Shown here: one piece after another, positions 44,908 through 53,815 of the stretch
Position numbering within the stretch: position 1 is the first letter of the stretch
How the letters are laid out: each line of letters begins with the position of its first letter
Assembly: GCF_030818695.1 (NCBI RefSeq)
Contig: NZ_JAUTAR010000001.1
Coordinates: 3,838,501 to 3,902,500, forward strand
Length of the DNA stretch: 64,000 nt
DNA from: Chryseobacterium sp. SORGH_AS_0447
GTDB lineage: Bacteria; Bacteroidota; Bacteroidia; Flavobacteriales; Weeksellaceae
Direction of reading: 5' to 3'
Made by a program: the position numbers and the translations under genes
The notes under the pieces: generated by a model
Seen by the model: only the letters and a program-made list of their open reading frames with translations
Databases searched by the model: none
Told to the model about the DNA's origin: nothing

Positions 44908-46953
44908 ATGAAAAAGCAATTAACATATATAGCTGCAGCATTTTTCTTCGCAGGAATGGTTTCAGCACAAAAAATAGATCTTAATGCAATGCCGAAACCG
45001 GGACCGACGCCTGTGATCAACATTGCAAAACCGAAGACGTTCCAGATGAGCAACGGCCTTACCGTAATGGTGGTGGAAAACAACAAGCTTCCACGCGTAA
45101 ACGCGAGCCTTACCATGGACAGACCTCCTTATTATGAAGGGAATGTAGTGGGGGCCAGCGAAATAATGGCGGAGCAGTTCGAAAATGGAACTATGAACCT
45201 GAGCAAGGATGCCTTCAACAAAAAAGTGGATTACCTTGGAGCAAACCTGAATTTCTCTTCCAATGGGGCTTCAGCAAACTCCCTTTCAAAATATTTTCCT
45301 GAAGTATTGGGACTGATGGCAGATGCCATCGTTAATCCTAAATTTTCGGCTGAAGAAATCCAGGATTCCAAAGACAGAGCCATCGAAGGACTGAAATCTG
45401 AAGAAAAGAACGCTTCTGCTATCGCTTCAAGAGTTTCAAACGCGTTGATGTACGGAAAAAACACATCAAGAGGTGAATTTGAAACCGTTGAAACCATCAA
45501 CAGAATCCAACTGGCTGACGTACAGAATATCTACAAGAAATATTACACTCCGGATAACGCCTATCTGGTAATCGTAGGAGATGTAAAATTTGAGAAAGTA
45601 AAGCCGATGATTGAAAAGGCTTTCAGCGGATGGAAAAAAGCCAACACGCCGATCACTCCGGTAGAGCCTGCTGTGAACGTTGCTAAAACGGAAATCGATG
45701 TAGTGGATGTTCCTTCTGCCGTACAGTCTGTGGTTTCGGTAAACAACCTGAACACCTTAAAAATGAAAGATCCTAACTACTTCCCTGCAACAATCGCGAA
45801 TTATATCCTTGGCGGTGGTGGTGAAGCAAGGCTTTTCATGAACCTTCGTGAGAAAAACGGATTTACTTACGGTGCTTATTCAAACATGAGCCCGAGCAAA
45901 TATTCTCCACAGTTCTCTGCAAGTGCCAGTGTAAGAAACGAGGTAACGGATAAAGCGGTAAAAGAGTTCATGAACGAACTTAACGCAATCTCAAACGTAA
46001 AGCCGGAAGAATTGGCCAATGCCAAAGCTAAGCTTAAAGGTTCTTTCATCCTTTCTCTGGAGCAGCCCGCAACGATTGCTAGATTTGCCCTGAACCAGAA
46101 AATCCAGGATCTTCCCGATGATTTCTATACCAACTATCTTAAGTCGATCGATAAAGTAACCGCTGCTGATGTTTCGGGTGCTGTAAATTCGACCATTTTA
46201 CCTAATCAGAGCAGAATTTTCATCGCCGGTAAAGCTTCCGATATTTCTGAAGGACTGGAAAAATTAGGATATCCTGTAAAATATTACGACACTCAGGCTA
46301 ATCCTGTTGCAAAACCGTCTGCGAAAAAAGTAGACGCTAATGTAACGGTAGCTTCTGTTACCGATAAATACATCGATGCGATCGGAGGAAAAGCGAACGT
46401 TTCTAAAATTTCTTCATATACCATAAACGCTACGATGTCTATGCAGGGACAGAACCTCACCGTGAAAACGGTAAAAGCACAGGGCGGAAAAGAGCTGACT
46501 CAGGTAACTTCCGGGGGACAAGTTTTTTTCAAAGAGGTTTTTGACGGGAAAACCGGATATGCCGAACAAATGGGCCAGAAAATTCCTGTAAAACCGGAGG
46601 AGATCGCCGAAAAACAGAAAAATACCGAGCTTTTTGAAGAAATGGCTTTCGCCAAATCTCCTGAATATAAACTGATGGGCATCGAGAAAGTTGGCGGTGA
46701 GGATTCTTACGCCATCAAAGGCCCTGAAACGACATATTACTACAGCGTTAAAACCGGATTAAAGACCGGGGAAACCAGAACGGTAAAGGCTCAGGGGCAG
46801 CAGTTCAGCGTTCCTACCGTATTCTCGGATTACAAAGATGTGGCAGGTGTAAAAATGCCGTACACGATCTCTGTAAACCAGATGGGAATGGATATGACGA
46901 TGACTGTAAAGTCTTACGAAATCAATCAGGCAAAAGATGCTGATTTTAAATAA
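44908..46953 (+). CDS. M16 peptidase-like partner with C-terminal extension
   Basis: 681 residues, signal peptide MKKQLTYIAAAFFFAGMVSA. The M16 N half lacks the HxxEH zinc motif, showing EIMAEQFENGT in its place, so it is the non-catalytic partner of the preceding gene's product. EARLFMNLREKNGFTYGAYS is the R...Y substrate-binding signature of the C half. From about residue 470 comes an extra domain (YIDAIGGKANVSKISSYTI) that looks like an outer-membrane lipoprotein-sorting or DUF4292-like beta fold. The added module is unusual for M16. Confidence 0.88.
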   Translation: MKKQLTYIAAAFFFAGMVSAQKIDLNAMPKPGPTPVINIAKPKTFQMSNGLTVMVVENNKLPRVNASLTMDRPPYYEGNVVGASEIMAEQFENGTMNLSKDAFNKKVDYLGANLNFSSNGASANSLSKYFPEVLGLMADAIVNPKFSAEEIQDSKDRAIEGLKSEEKNASAIASRVSNALMYGKNTSRGEFETVETINRIQLADVQNIYKKYYTPDNAYLVIVGDVKFEKVKPMIEKAFSGWKKANTPITPVEPAVNVAKTEIDVVDVPSAVQSVVSVNNLNTLKMKDPNYFPATIANYILGGGGEARLFMNLREKNGFTYGAYSNMSPSKYSPQFSASASVRNEVTDKAVKEFMNELNAISNVKPEELANAKAKLKGSFILSLEQPATIARFALNQKIQDLPDDFYTNYLKSIDKVTAADVSGAVNSTILPNQSRIFIAGKASDISEGLEKLGYPVKYYDTQANPVAKPSAKKVDANVTVASVTDKYIDAIGGKANVSKISSYTINATMSMQGQNLTVKTVKAQGGKELTQVTSGGQVFFKEVFDGKTGYAEQMGQKIPVKPEEIAEKQKNTELFEEMAFAKSPEYKLMGIEKVGGEDSYAIKGPETTYYYSVKTGLKTGETRTVKAQGQQFSVPTVFSDYKDVAGVKMPYTISVNQMGMDMTMTVKSYEINQAKDADFK

Positions 46954-46971
46954 AAACATTCTGATTTACAG

Positions 46972-47000
46972 AAAAACGGCAGCTTCGGTTGCCGTTTTTT
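46972..47000 (+). terminator. Intrinsic terminator after the M16 pair
   Basis: AAAAACGGCAGC / GTTGCCGTTTTTT with TTCG tetraloop, a very stable stem. Confidence 0.9.
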
Positions 47001-47049
47001 ATTTTTGGAATATTTAAGGTTCTTTCTTTGCTATTCCGCAAAAAAAGAT

Positions 47050-47057
47050 TAAATTTG
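47050..47057 (+). promoter_or_regulatory. -7 promoter box TAAATTTG before secG
   Basis: TAnnTTTG, 23 bases before the SecG start. A TTTG is present upstream near 47032 but at shorter spacing than usual. Confidence 0.5.
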
Positions 47058-47080
47058 CCCATTCAAAAAGATATCAAATA

Positions 47081-47431
47081 ATGGATTCTATATTTATACT
47101 ATTGATGGTTCTTATTATGATCGCCAGTATTTTACTGGTTATCATCGTTATGGCTCAAAATCCAAAAGGCGGAGGCCTTTCCAGTACTTTCGGAGGTGCA
47201 TCTTCAGCTCAGTTTGGAGTGCAGAGAACCAACGACTTTATGGAAAAAGCAACATGGACGCTGGGCGGAACTATTATCGTTCTTATCCTGTTGAGTGTTG
47301 TGATTACAGGTAAACCATCGGCTGCGGCACCAGCAGTTCAGGCTCCCGTAAAAAAGGAAGCTCCGGCTAACCAGACTGCGGCTCCTGCTTCAACACCGGC
47401 TCCGGTTCAGACTCCGGCACCAACCAAATAA
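47081..47431 (+). CDS. secG: Preprotein translocase subunit SecG
   Basis: 116 residues. Two membrane spans flank the conserved VMAQNPKGGGLSSTFGG block of SecG, the accessory protein of the SecYEG channel. The C-terminus is an Ala-Pro-rich tail (about residues 85-116), longer than in E. coli and common in Bacteroidota. Followed by a terminator, so probably monocistronic. Confidence 0.94.
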   Translation: MDSIFILLMVLIMIASILLVIIVMAQNPKGGGLSSTFGGASSAQFGVQRTNDFMEKATWTLGGTIIVLILLSVVITGKPSAAAPAVQAPVKKEAPANQTAAPASTPAPVQTPAPTK

Positions 47432-47452
47432 GCAAATAATTATTTTACATAG

Positions 47453-47482
47453 AAAAAGCAACTCTGCATGGAGTTGCTTTTT
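47453..47482 (+). terminator. Intrinsic terminator after secG
   Basis: Perfect 12-bp stem AAAAAGCAACTC / GAGTTGCTTTTT with loop TGCATG, then further T. Confidence 0.92.
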
Positions 47483-47643
47483 TATTTTATACCTGTTCGA
47501 TAATTTTCAATTTATTATCATTTCGCACCAGGTAAAGAGCTCGGTTGGGACTTCAGTTTTGTCTAAATATAGTTGCTTTTGACAAGATAACAATCCGGAA
47601 CGTTAATAAGTAATACGCTTAGCTTTAACACTGATCAGAAAAA

Positions 47644-47671
47644 CTTCCAGCCTCCGGCTTCCCTCTTCCCG
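47644..47671 (+). repeat. Heptamer tandem repeat, 4 degenerate units
   Basis: CTTCCAG, CCTCCGG, CTTCCCT, CTTCCCG, the same family as the arrays at 4198 and 6564, between secG and the convergent glycosyltransferase operon end. Confidence 0.8.
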
Positions 47672-47698
47672 CCCATTAGATTCTATCCTGGATTGACG

Positions 47699-48532
47699 CT
47701 ATTTCAGTTTAATCTTTTCAATTTTATGCCTCAGGTTCAATCCGGCCTTCAGAAAGGAATACTGTACCGGCTTTGACTTTCGGTAGTATTTATCGATAAA
47801 AATATGCATGGCTCCGTAAAAGCGTTCCAGGTATACTTCGTTTTTTACCGTGCTTTCCCCTTTATGATGAAGAATGGAAGTCTTACCGTAATAAAAGTTT
47901 TTAAAGCCGTTTCTGAGTAAAGTGTAACAGAGATCGATATCTTCCCCATACATAAAATAAGCTTCATCCAATCCTCCTACTTTCTGATAGACCTCTTTCT
48001 TCACCAGCAGAAACGCCCCGGTAATAACATCTACCTCTGCGACTGCCTGTTCATTTATATCACATCGGTAATACGACTTGGAATTATTCTTTTTAAAATT
48101 GGTAAAAAGCTTTTCAAAAGAATTAAACATATCAGGAACAGAACGTTTGCTTTCAGGTAAAAAATTTCCTTCTGCATCGTGCATCCTTACGCCCAGACAG
48201 CCGAAATCTTTATGGGAATCTGCAAAGTCCAGTATTTCCTTCATGTAAAAACCTTCCAGCTCAGTGTCCGGATTCAGGAGCAGGAGATACTCCCCTTTCG
48301 CCGCTTTTATCGCCTTGTTATTGCCTTTGGCAAAGCCGTCATTGGTTTCGGAAGAAATGAAGTGTACTTCCGGAAATTCGGAGATCAGGTTTTTCCAGGA
48401 CAAATCCGTTGAAGCATTATCTACCACAATCACCTCGTAACCGATATCTGCCAAATAATTCCGGACAGATAAAAGACAGTTCCGAAGCAATTGGGTGACA
48501 TTATAATTAACGATAATGACGGACAACCTCAT
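47699..48532 (-). CDS. Family 2 glycosyltransferase
   Basis: 277 residues of the GT-A fold. SVIIVNYNVTQLLRNCL is the nucleotide-sugar loop, VVDNASTD the first acidic motif, LLLNPDTEL the metal-binding DXD-like motif and EDIDLCYTLLRNG the acceptor-side ED motif. It resembles rhamnosyl- and other transferases used for surface polysaccharides. Last gene of a recR-first operon. Confidence 0.9.
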   Translation of the reverse strand: MRLSVIIVNYNVTQLLRNCLLSVRNYLADIGYEVIVVDNASTDLSWKNLISEFPEVHFISSETNDGFAKGNNKAIKAAKGEYLLLLNPDTELEGFYMKEILDFADSHKDFGCLGVRMHDAEGNFLPESKRSVPDMFNSFEKLFTNFKKNNSKSYYRCDINEQAVAEVDVITGAFLLVKKEVYQKVGGLDEAYFMYGEDIDLCYTLLRNGFKNFYYGKTSILHHKGESTVKNEVYLERFYGAMHIFIDKYYRKSKPVQYSFLKAGLNLRHKIEKIKLK

Positions 48533-48547
48533 ATGAATTTCCTTTGG

Positions 48548-49351
48548 TTAGTTTTTTAAATTGTAATAAAATGTTCTTGTAAGCAAAAGTAAGTATTTCC
48601 CTTTATAAAAAACCTTTAGCAATAGGTATTGAAACAAATTTATATTTTTCAGAAGATACATTTCCCTCAGATTTTTCTGAAACCCTTTTTCCATTTCTGA
48701 AAGATTGGCAGAAAGTCCGGAAACCCCGAAGGTCCTTTTTCCTCCGTCTGCGATCAGCAGGCTTTCATCAAGAATATACATTTTATGGTGTATCGAAATC
48801 TTCATCCAATAATTCAGGTCCTCTGCGTACCGCTGGTCTTCATTAAAGAACCCTGTTTCTTCGAGGATTTTTCTTTTAAAAATCACTGTGGAAGGCTGGG
48901 CTTCATTCCGCAAGAGCAGCTTATTAAAAGTAATCTCCGCCAAGTTGTTTTTCACCTGGTAAGGCGGCAGGATTTTGCTGTTGTTCCTGCGGGTCGCGAG
49001 AAAGTCGATATCCAGATTTCTAGCCGTAAGCAACTTCAGCTGCTTTTCCGTTTTTTCGGGAAGCCACTCGTCATCCGAATCCAACAGGGCAATAAATTCG
49101 CCGGTAGCTGCCCGTAAGCCCGTATTTCGGGCCTTCGAAACACCACCGTTCGCCTGTTCGAAAAACTGGATTTTTAAGGCAGTATTCTCTCTGATAAATG
49201 ACTCAACAGCTTTTTTGCTCCCGTCTGTAGAACCGTCGTTGATGATGATGATTTCAAATTCCCTTGTGTCTACCGTCTGGGCTTTTATGGAATTCAGCGC
49301 AGCCAGGATGGTATTTTCAGCGTTGTATAAAGGAATAATTACGGAAATCAT
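48548..49351 (-). CDS. Family 2 glycosyltransferase
   Basis: 267 residues of the GT-A fold. SVIIPLYNAENTILAALNSI begins the nucleotide-binding region, INDGSTDGS and LLDSDDEWLPEK supply the metal-binding Asp residues, and YAEDLNYWMKI is the ED motif. Donor and acceptor unknown. 15 bases separate it from the recR stop and 15 from the next transferase start. Confidence 0.9.
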   Translation of the reverse strand: MISVIIPLYNAENTILAALNSIKAQTVDTREFEIIIINDGSTDGSKKAVESFIRENTALKIQFFEQANGGVSKARNTGLRAATGEFIALLDSDDEWLPEKTEKQLKLLTARNLDIDFLATRRNNSKILPPYQVKNNLAEITFNKLLLRNEAQPSTVIFKRKILEETGFFNEDQRYAEDLNYWMKISIHHKMYILDESLLIADGGKRTFGVSGLSANLSEMEKGFQKNLREMYLLKNINLFQYLLLKVFYKGKYLLLLTRTFYYNLKN

Positions 49352-49365
49352 CTGGAAAATTTAAA

Positions 49366-49980
49366 TTAAGAATTTCCTTCACTGTAAGGAAGTCTGTTCA
49401 TAATCGATCTTCCCAACGAAATCTCATCGGCATACTCGAGTTCATCCCCTACGGAAATCCCTCGTGCAATGCTTGAAAAATTCACCTCGGCATCTTTGAA
49501 CTTTTTGTAGATATAATAAGCCGTGGTATCTCCTTCCATCGTAGCGCTCAGCGCAAAAATAAATTCCTTTACCTTTCCTTCGCTCAGCTTTTTTTCAATG
49601 CTCGGGATATTCAGCTGGTTGGGCCCTACTCCTTCCATCGGGGAAATTTTACCACCCAGGATCAGATATTTCCCGGAGTATTTCCCGGTATTTTCAATGG
49701 CGATTACATCACGCACATCTTCCACGATACAAATCAGCTCATCACTCCGTTTATCATTGCTGCAAATTTCACAGATTTCAAAATCTGAAAAATTATGACA
49801 TTCTTTGCAGTATTTGATATCGTTAACAAGGCTGATGAGGGAGTTTCCCAGGCTCACCGCTCTGGAATTGGGCTGCTTCAATAAATGTAATGCCAGTCGC
49901 AAAGCTGTTTTCCTTCCGATTCCGGGAAGCCCGGAAATTTCATCTACCGCTTTTGCCAATACTTTACTTGGGTAATCCAT
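49366..49980 (-). CDS. recR: Recombination mediator protein RecR
   Basis: 204 residues. A helix-hairpin-helix start (LPGIGRKTALRLALHLL), a four-Cys zinc finger (CKECHNFSDFEICEIC) and a Toprim domain (ICIVEDVRDVIAIENTGKYS, then YILGGKISPMEGVGP) are in the order of RecR, which loads RecA on SSB-coated gaps with RecO and RecF. A -7 box TATTTTTG (complement 49985-49992) is only four bases upstream of the ATG. Confidence 0.96.
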   Translation of the reverse strand: MDYPSKVLAKAVDEISGLPGIGRKTALRLALHLLKQPNSRAVSLGNSLISLVNDIKYCKECHNFSDFEICEICSNDKRSDELICIVEDVRDVIAIENTGKYSGKYLILGGKISPMEGVGPNQLNIPSIEKKLSEGKVKEFIFALSATMEGDTTAYYIYKKFKDAEVNFSSIARGISVGDELEYADEISLGRSIMNRLPYSEGNS

Positions 49981-49984
49981 AACA

Positions 49985-49992
49985 CAAAAATA
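49985..49992 (-). promoter_or_regulatory. -7 promoter box TATTTTTG directly before recR
   Basis: TAnnTTTG on the minus strand, with four bases between box and ATG. Predicts leaderless recR mRNA. Confidence 0.55.
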
Positions 49993-50166
49993 GTGATTAT
50001 TGTTGAGAGTTTACAACTGATACCGGCCTGTTTTTGATGTGATATTTTACGAAAAACTCAGTTTAAATTCCGGGAAAATTTTAGCCTGTGCAATTCCCTG
50101 TTTCCCATCTTCAATTAAAAATCTTATCTTTGGTCTACTTAATATTAACTGAAAAAAATAAACCAA

Positions 50167-50772
50167 ATGGTACTTAACAACTTAAATTATCCGCTGGATT
50201 TTAAATTTAAGATTACGACGCTTGCGAGCGATTTCAACATTACTGACAGAAACGGGAATTATGTAGCGTATGTTCGTCAGAAAATGTTCAAGCTGAAAGA
50301 AGATGTCATCGTTTTCAATGACGAAAGCAAATCCAAAGAACTTTTCAGAATCAAAGCCAATCAGTGGATCGATTTTAATGCTTCTTATTCATTAAGCGAA
50401 ATTGCTACGGGAAGAAGCTTCGGACGACTGGCAAGAAAAGGAATGCGTTCGATCTGGAAAGCGAGCTATGATATCCTGGATGCCAATGATCAGCCGAAAT
50501 TCAAAGTACAGGAAGACAATGGCTGGGTAAAGGTTTTCGATAATATGGTAGGAGAAATCCCTGTGATCGGGATGTTTACCGGATATTTCCTGAATCCGTC
50601 GTACACTGTAACGGGAATAGACGGAAAAGCCTATTTCAAACTGAAAAAAATGCCGTCTTTCTTTGGAAGAAGGTTCCAGCTGGACCGCCTGATCGATATC
50701 GATGATGAAGAAGAAAGCTTGGTGATCCTTTCCTTATTGATGATGACCCTGCTGGAGAGAGCAAGAGGATAA
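50167..50772 (+). CDS. LURP-one/scramblase-like family protein
   Basis: 201 residues. DFKFKITTLASDFNITDRNGN, then YVRQKMFKLKEDVIVF and SYDILDANDQPKFKVQEDNG match the LURP-one-related (tubby-like) beta-barrel fold. The C-terminus has a hydrophobic helix (LVILSLLMMTLLERARG). Function unknown. Related proteins bind membranes. Confidence 0.78.
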   Translation: MVLNNLNYPLDFKFKITTLASDFNITDRNGNYVAYVRQKMFKLKEDVIVFNDESKSKELFRIKANQWIDFNASYSLSEIATGRSFGRLARKGMRSIWKASYDILDANDQPKFKVQEDNGWVKVFDNMVGEIPVIGMFTGYFLNPSYTVTGIDGKAYFKLKKMPSFFGRRFQLDRLIDIDDEEESLVILSLLMMTLLERARG

Positions 50773-50796
50773 TATCAGAATTTTGCAGTTTTATTA

Positions 50797-51240
50797 ATAA
50801 ACATCTCATTTGATTTAGATGATACAATTATTTCCTCAACCAGATTCTCTTTAGAAAAAAGATCTTTTTTTGCTAAAATAATCAGAGCCGAAAGAATCAG
50901 ATTGGGAACAATTGAACTATTCAAAGCATTGCGAGCGCAGAAACATAAAATTTACATTTATACAACATCTTACAGAAGCGTATTAAAAGTGAAGTTAATG
51001 TTTTTATCTCACGGTATTCCGGTCGATTTCGTTGTTAATTAGCAAATGTATGAGAAAAAAGTTAGAAGTAAAGGAAAAAACATGTCCAAATTTCCTCCTG
51101 CATTTGATATTAATATTCATATTGATGATTCAGCCGGAGTGGAAATGGAAGGAAGAAAGTTTGGATTTAAAACAATTATAATATCAGTCAGTGATACAGA
51201 CTGGGTAAATACTATTCTGAAAAAAATCGATGAATTTTAA
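50797..51240 (+). pseudogene. HAD-superfamily hydrolase remnant
   Basis: One continuous reading frame gives INISFDLDDTIISSTRF with the HAD motif I DLDDT, YIYTTSYRS as motif II, and NIHIDDSAGVEMEGRKFGFK as motif IV. Two lesions prevent normal expression: a TAG stop at 51040-51042, and no ATG at the front, where ATA (50797) sits in the position expected for the start. Remains of about 147 codons match a short phosphatase-like protein. The preceding gene's stop is in the same frame 24 bases before. Confidence 0.8.
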
Positions 51241-51269
51241 TTTCAGAATTTATATTAAATAATATCACA

Positions 51270-51761
51270 ATGAAATATTTAATCATTTTTTTGTCGGCTT
51301 TCTTATTGATAGCCTGTAAAAAGGAGAAAGAAACGATTTCCGGTTCAGAAAAAAAAGATTCCGTAACAGTTGTTCAGGATACGGTAAAGGCTGAAACTTC
51401 TTCCGGTGCCATATTGGTGGAAACATTTCCTTTCCCGAAAGAAATTAAAGAATGCTCCTGCTATTTTGCAAAGAACAAGGCTGATTTTGAAAACGAAAAG
51501 TACATCTATGCCGATGATGCGGGGAAAACCGCTTATATGAAACTGGACGGAAAAAGACTCGCGATGAACCTGATCTCTTCCAGCGATATGGAAGTAGATG
51601 AACAGCTGAGCAAAGAAATAGAAAGCGGAGATTATAAAATTTCCATACAGGGAAAAAAAATAAAAGACGAGGAAGCGCTGCTGTTCGAAGGGACCATCAG
51701 AATTGAAAAACCGGACGGAACCGTTGTTACCCTGCCGATTTACGGAGAGTGCGGATGTTAA
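51270..51761 (+). CDS. Hypothetical lipoprotein
   Basis: 163 residues. Leader MKYLIIFLSAFLLIAC with lipobox IAC, then a charged Lys/Glu/Ser linker and ETFPFPKEIKECSCYFAKN. Three or four Cys (ECSCYF, YGECGC) may form disulfides in the periplasm or at the outer membrane. I recognise no family. Terminates just before the CTTCTAG array. Confidence 0.8.
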   Translation: MKYLIIFLSAFLLIACKKEKETISGSEKKDSVTVVQDTVKAETSSGAILVETFPFPKEIKECSCYFAKNKADFENEKYIYADDAGKTAYMKLDGKRLAMNLISSSDMEVDEQLSKEIESGDYKISIQGKKIKDEEALLFEGTIRIEKPDGTVVTLPIYGECGC

Positions 51762-51764
51762 CAG

Positions 51765-51813
51765 CTTCTAGCTTCTAGCTTCTAGCTTCTAGCTTCTAGC
51801 TTCTAGCTTCTAG
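51765..51813 (+). repeat. Perfect heptamer array, CTTCTAG x7
   Basis: Seven identical CTTCTAG units directly after the lipoprotein gene and before a terminator-like hairpin at 51824. Same heptamer register and similar wording as the degenerate CTTCCAG arrays. Confidence 0.95.
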
Positions 51814-51823
51814 CAAAAATATA

Positions 51824-51850
51824 GCTTCCGCTTTATGGAAGCATTTTTTA
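51824..51850 (+). terminator. Intrinsic terminator after the 51270 lipoprotein
   Basis: GCTTCC / GGAAGC stem with loop GCTTTAT, followed by ATTTTTTATTTTG. Confidence 0.75.
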
Positions 51851-51878
51851 TTTTGTAATTTTGAGAAAAATAAATTCA

Positions 51879-53324
51879 ATGGAACTATCGAATATAGAAC
51901 CGCAGATTATCTGGAAAAATTTCTCCAGATTAAATGCAGTTCCGAGACCATCAAAAAAAGAAGAAAGGGTAATTGCCTTCATCAAGGAATTCGGTGAAAA
52001 TCTGGGACTTGAAACAACAGTAGATGCCGTGGGAAATGTAATCATCAGAAAACCGGCCACTCCGGGAATGGAAGACCGCAAATCGGTGGTTTTGCAATCC
52101 CATCTGGATATGGTCTGCCAGAAAAACAATGATGTAAATTTCGATTTTGAAACGGAAGGCATCAATATGGAAGTTGACGGGGACTGGGTAAAGGCAAAAG
52201 GAACTACTTTGGGTGCCGACAACGGTCTGGGAGTGGCAACCATCATGTCGGTCCTGGAAAGTTCGGATATTCCGCACCCTGCTCTGGAAGTTCTTTTTAC
52301 CATCGACGAAGAAACCGGGATGACAGGGGCATTAGGACTGAGACCGGGACAACTGACCGGTGATATTTTACTGAACCTGGATACGGAAGAAGATGATGAA
52401 ATCGATATCGGCTGTGCAGGAGGCATTGACGTTACGATTTCCCAAAATTATCCAACAGAAGCGGCTCAGGGACAAATTGTAAGATTTGAAGTGAAAGGTC
52501 TTCAGGGCGGTCATTCCGGAATGGATATCCACAAAGGTTTCGGGAATGCGAATATGATCCTGGGACGCCTGTTGTACAAAGCACTGGAAAAAGAAAACAT
52601 TCAGCTGGTTTCCATCGATGGCGGCGGACTGAGAAATGCTATTCCGAGAGAAGCTGTGGCGATTGCATCCGTAAGAAATGCCCAGGAATTTATTGACGAA
52701 CTGTCAACCGGCCTTAAAAATGAAATTTTAGAGGAATTTGCCAGTATAGAAGCCGGAATCCAGATTAATATTGAACATGCGACTACTTCTGAAAAAGCCA
52801 TTTCCGAAGGAGATTCAAAGAAAATTATTCTGACGTTGAAATCCCTTCATAATGGTGTATACCGAATGAGTCCGGATGTGAAGGATCTGGTAGAATCTTC
52901 AAACAATGTGGCAAGGGTTGAACTGAAAGAAGGGGCTTTAAGAATTTTAAACCTTTCCCGGTCATCGGTTGAATCTTCTAAAGATGCTGTAGCGGAGCAG
53001 CTTAAATCCGTGGCAGATTTAGCAGGAATGAATACGGTATTCAGCGGTTCTTATCCGGGATGGAAGCCGAAGCCGGGTTCTGAAATCGTTCAGCTGATGG
53101 AGAAAATCTATACGGAAAAGTTTACGGAAAAACCTCATGTTGTAGCTTGCCACGCCGGACTGGAATGCGGAATCATCGGAGCAAACTACCCTGAAATGGA
53201 AATGGTAAGCTTCGGACCAACGATCCGTGGCGCCCACTCTCCGGACGAAAAGGCAAACATCTCCTCCACCCAGAAATTCTGGAGCTTCCTAAAAGATATT
53301 TTAGCGAATATTCCACAGAAATAA
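51879..53324 (+). CDS. pepD: Aminoacyl-histidine dipeptidase PepD (M20)
   Basis: 481 residues. The M20 zinc sites read VLQSHLDMVCQ (His-x-Asp), LGADNGLGVAT (shared Asp), FTIDEETGMTGA (Glu pair) and the closing ACHAGLECGIIGANYPEM. GLQGGHSGMDIHKG gives the lid-domain His. It hydrolyses X-His dipeptides such as carnosine. The ATG at 51879 is preferred over an in-frame TTG at 51861. A TAATTTTG box lies at 51856-51863. Confidence 0.94.
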   Translation: MELSNIEPQIIWKNFSRLNAVPRPSKKEERVIAFIKEFGENLGLETTVDAVGNVIIRKPATPGMEDRKSVVLQSHLDMVCQKNNDVNFDFETEGINMEVDGDWVKAKGTTLGADNGLGVATIMSVLESSDIPHPALEVLFTIDEETGMTGALGLRPGQLTGDILLNLDTEEDDEIDIGCAGGIDVTISQNYPTEAAQGQIVRFEVKGLQGGHSGMDIHKGFGNANMILGRLLYKALEKENIQLVSIDGGGLRNAIPREAVAIASVRNAQEFIDELSTGLKNEILEEFASIEAGIQINIEHATTSEKAISEGDSKKIILTLKSLHNGVYRMSPDVKDLVESSNNVARVELKEGALRILNLSRSSVESSKDAVAEQLKSVADLAGMNTVFSGSYPGWKPKPGSEIVQLMEKIYTEKFTEKPHVVACHAGLECGIIGANYPEMEMVSFGPTIRGAHSPDEKANISSTQKFWSFLKDILANIPQK

Positions 53325-53334
53325 GATTGAAATC

Positions 53335-53741
53335 ATGATCGGGACCTGGAAAGGAAAATACAGATACCATTTTAAGACAGGTGTTGAATTTAATAATCAG
53401 GAAGTTGAGTTTATCATTGAAATCAAAGAATTTGATGGTGAAAAATTTTCCGTAACCGTTAAGGATCTTAATGAATATTTCGGAACAAAAGGCATCGTAA
53501 TTATAGAAGGTAAAATTAATATTTTGTAAAGCAGATGCCAGTAAAAACCCTTGTTTTAAACCATAAAAGAAGAGTGGAAGACTCCAACAAAAAACACAGG
53601 CCTATTTATTATTCTGGAATTTCAAATCATGAGAATTCGTTTTCAGGAACTTGGAAGATAAAAGGCGGTATCAGTTTTTTCAATAAACAATTGTATCTTT
53701 CTCTTACAACAAAAGGATTCTGGGAAATGAATAAACTATAA
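53335..53741 (+). pseudogene. Unknown protein, split by a one-base frameshift
   Basis: Two neighbouring frames form one apparent gene. The first 64 codons (MIGTWKGKYRYHFKTG) end at a TAA at 53527-53529. In the second frame FVKQMPVKTLVLNHKR continues and ends at 53741. Joining the frames needs a missing base near 53517-53528. I recognise no family, and a small lipocalin- or fatty-acid-binding-like fold is possible from GTWKGKY and FSGTWKIKG. It is 10 bases after pepD, so co-transcribed. Confidence 0.65.
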
Positions 53742-53761
53742 ACTGCAAGATTGCGGTTTAG

Positions 53762-53793
53762 AATATCCAAAGTCGTTGATTTTGGATATTTTT
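53762..53793 (+). terminator. Intrinsic terminator after the split unknown gene
   Basis: AATATCCAAA / TTTGGATATT stem, followed by TTTG. Confidence 0.65.
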
Positions 53794-53815
53794 GTTTTAA
53801 TTTATTAAATACATT

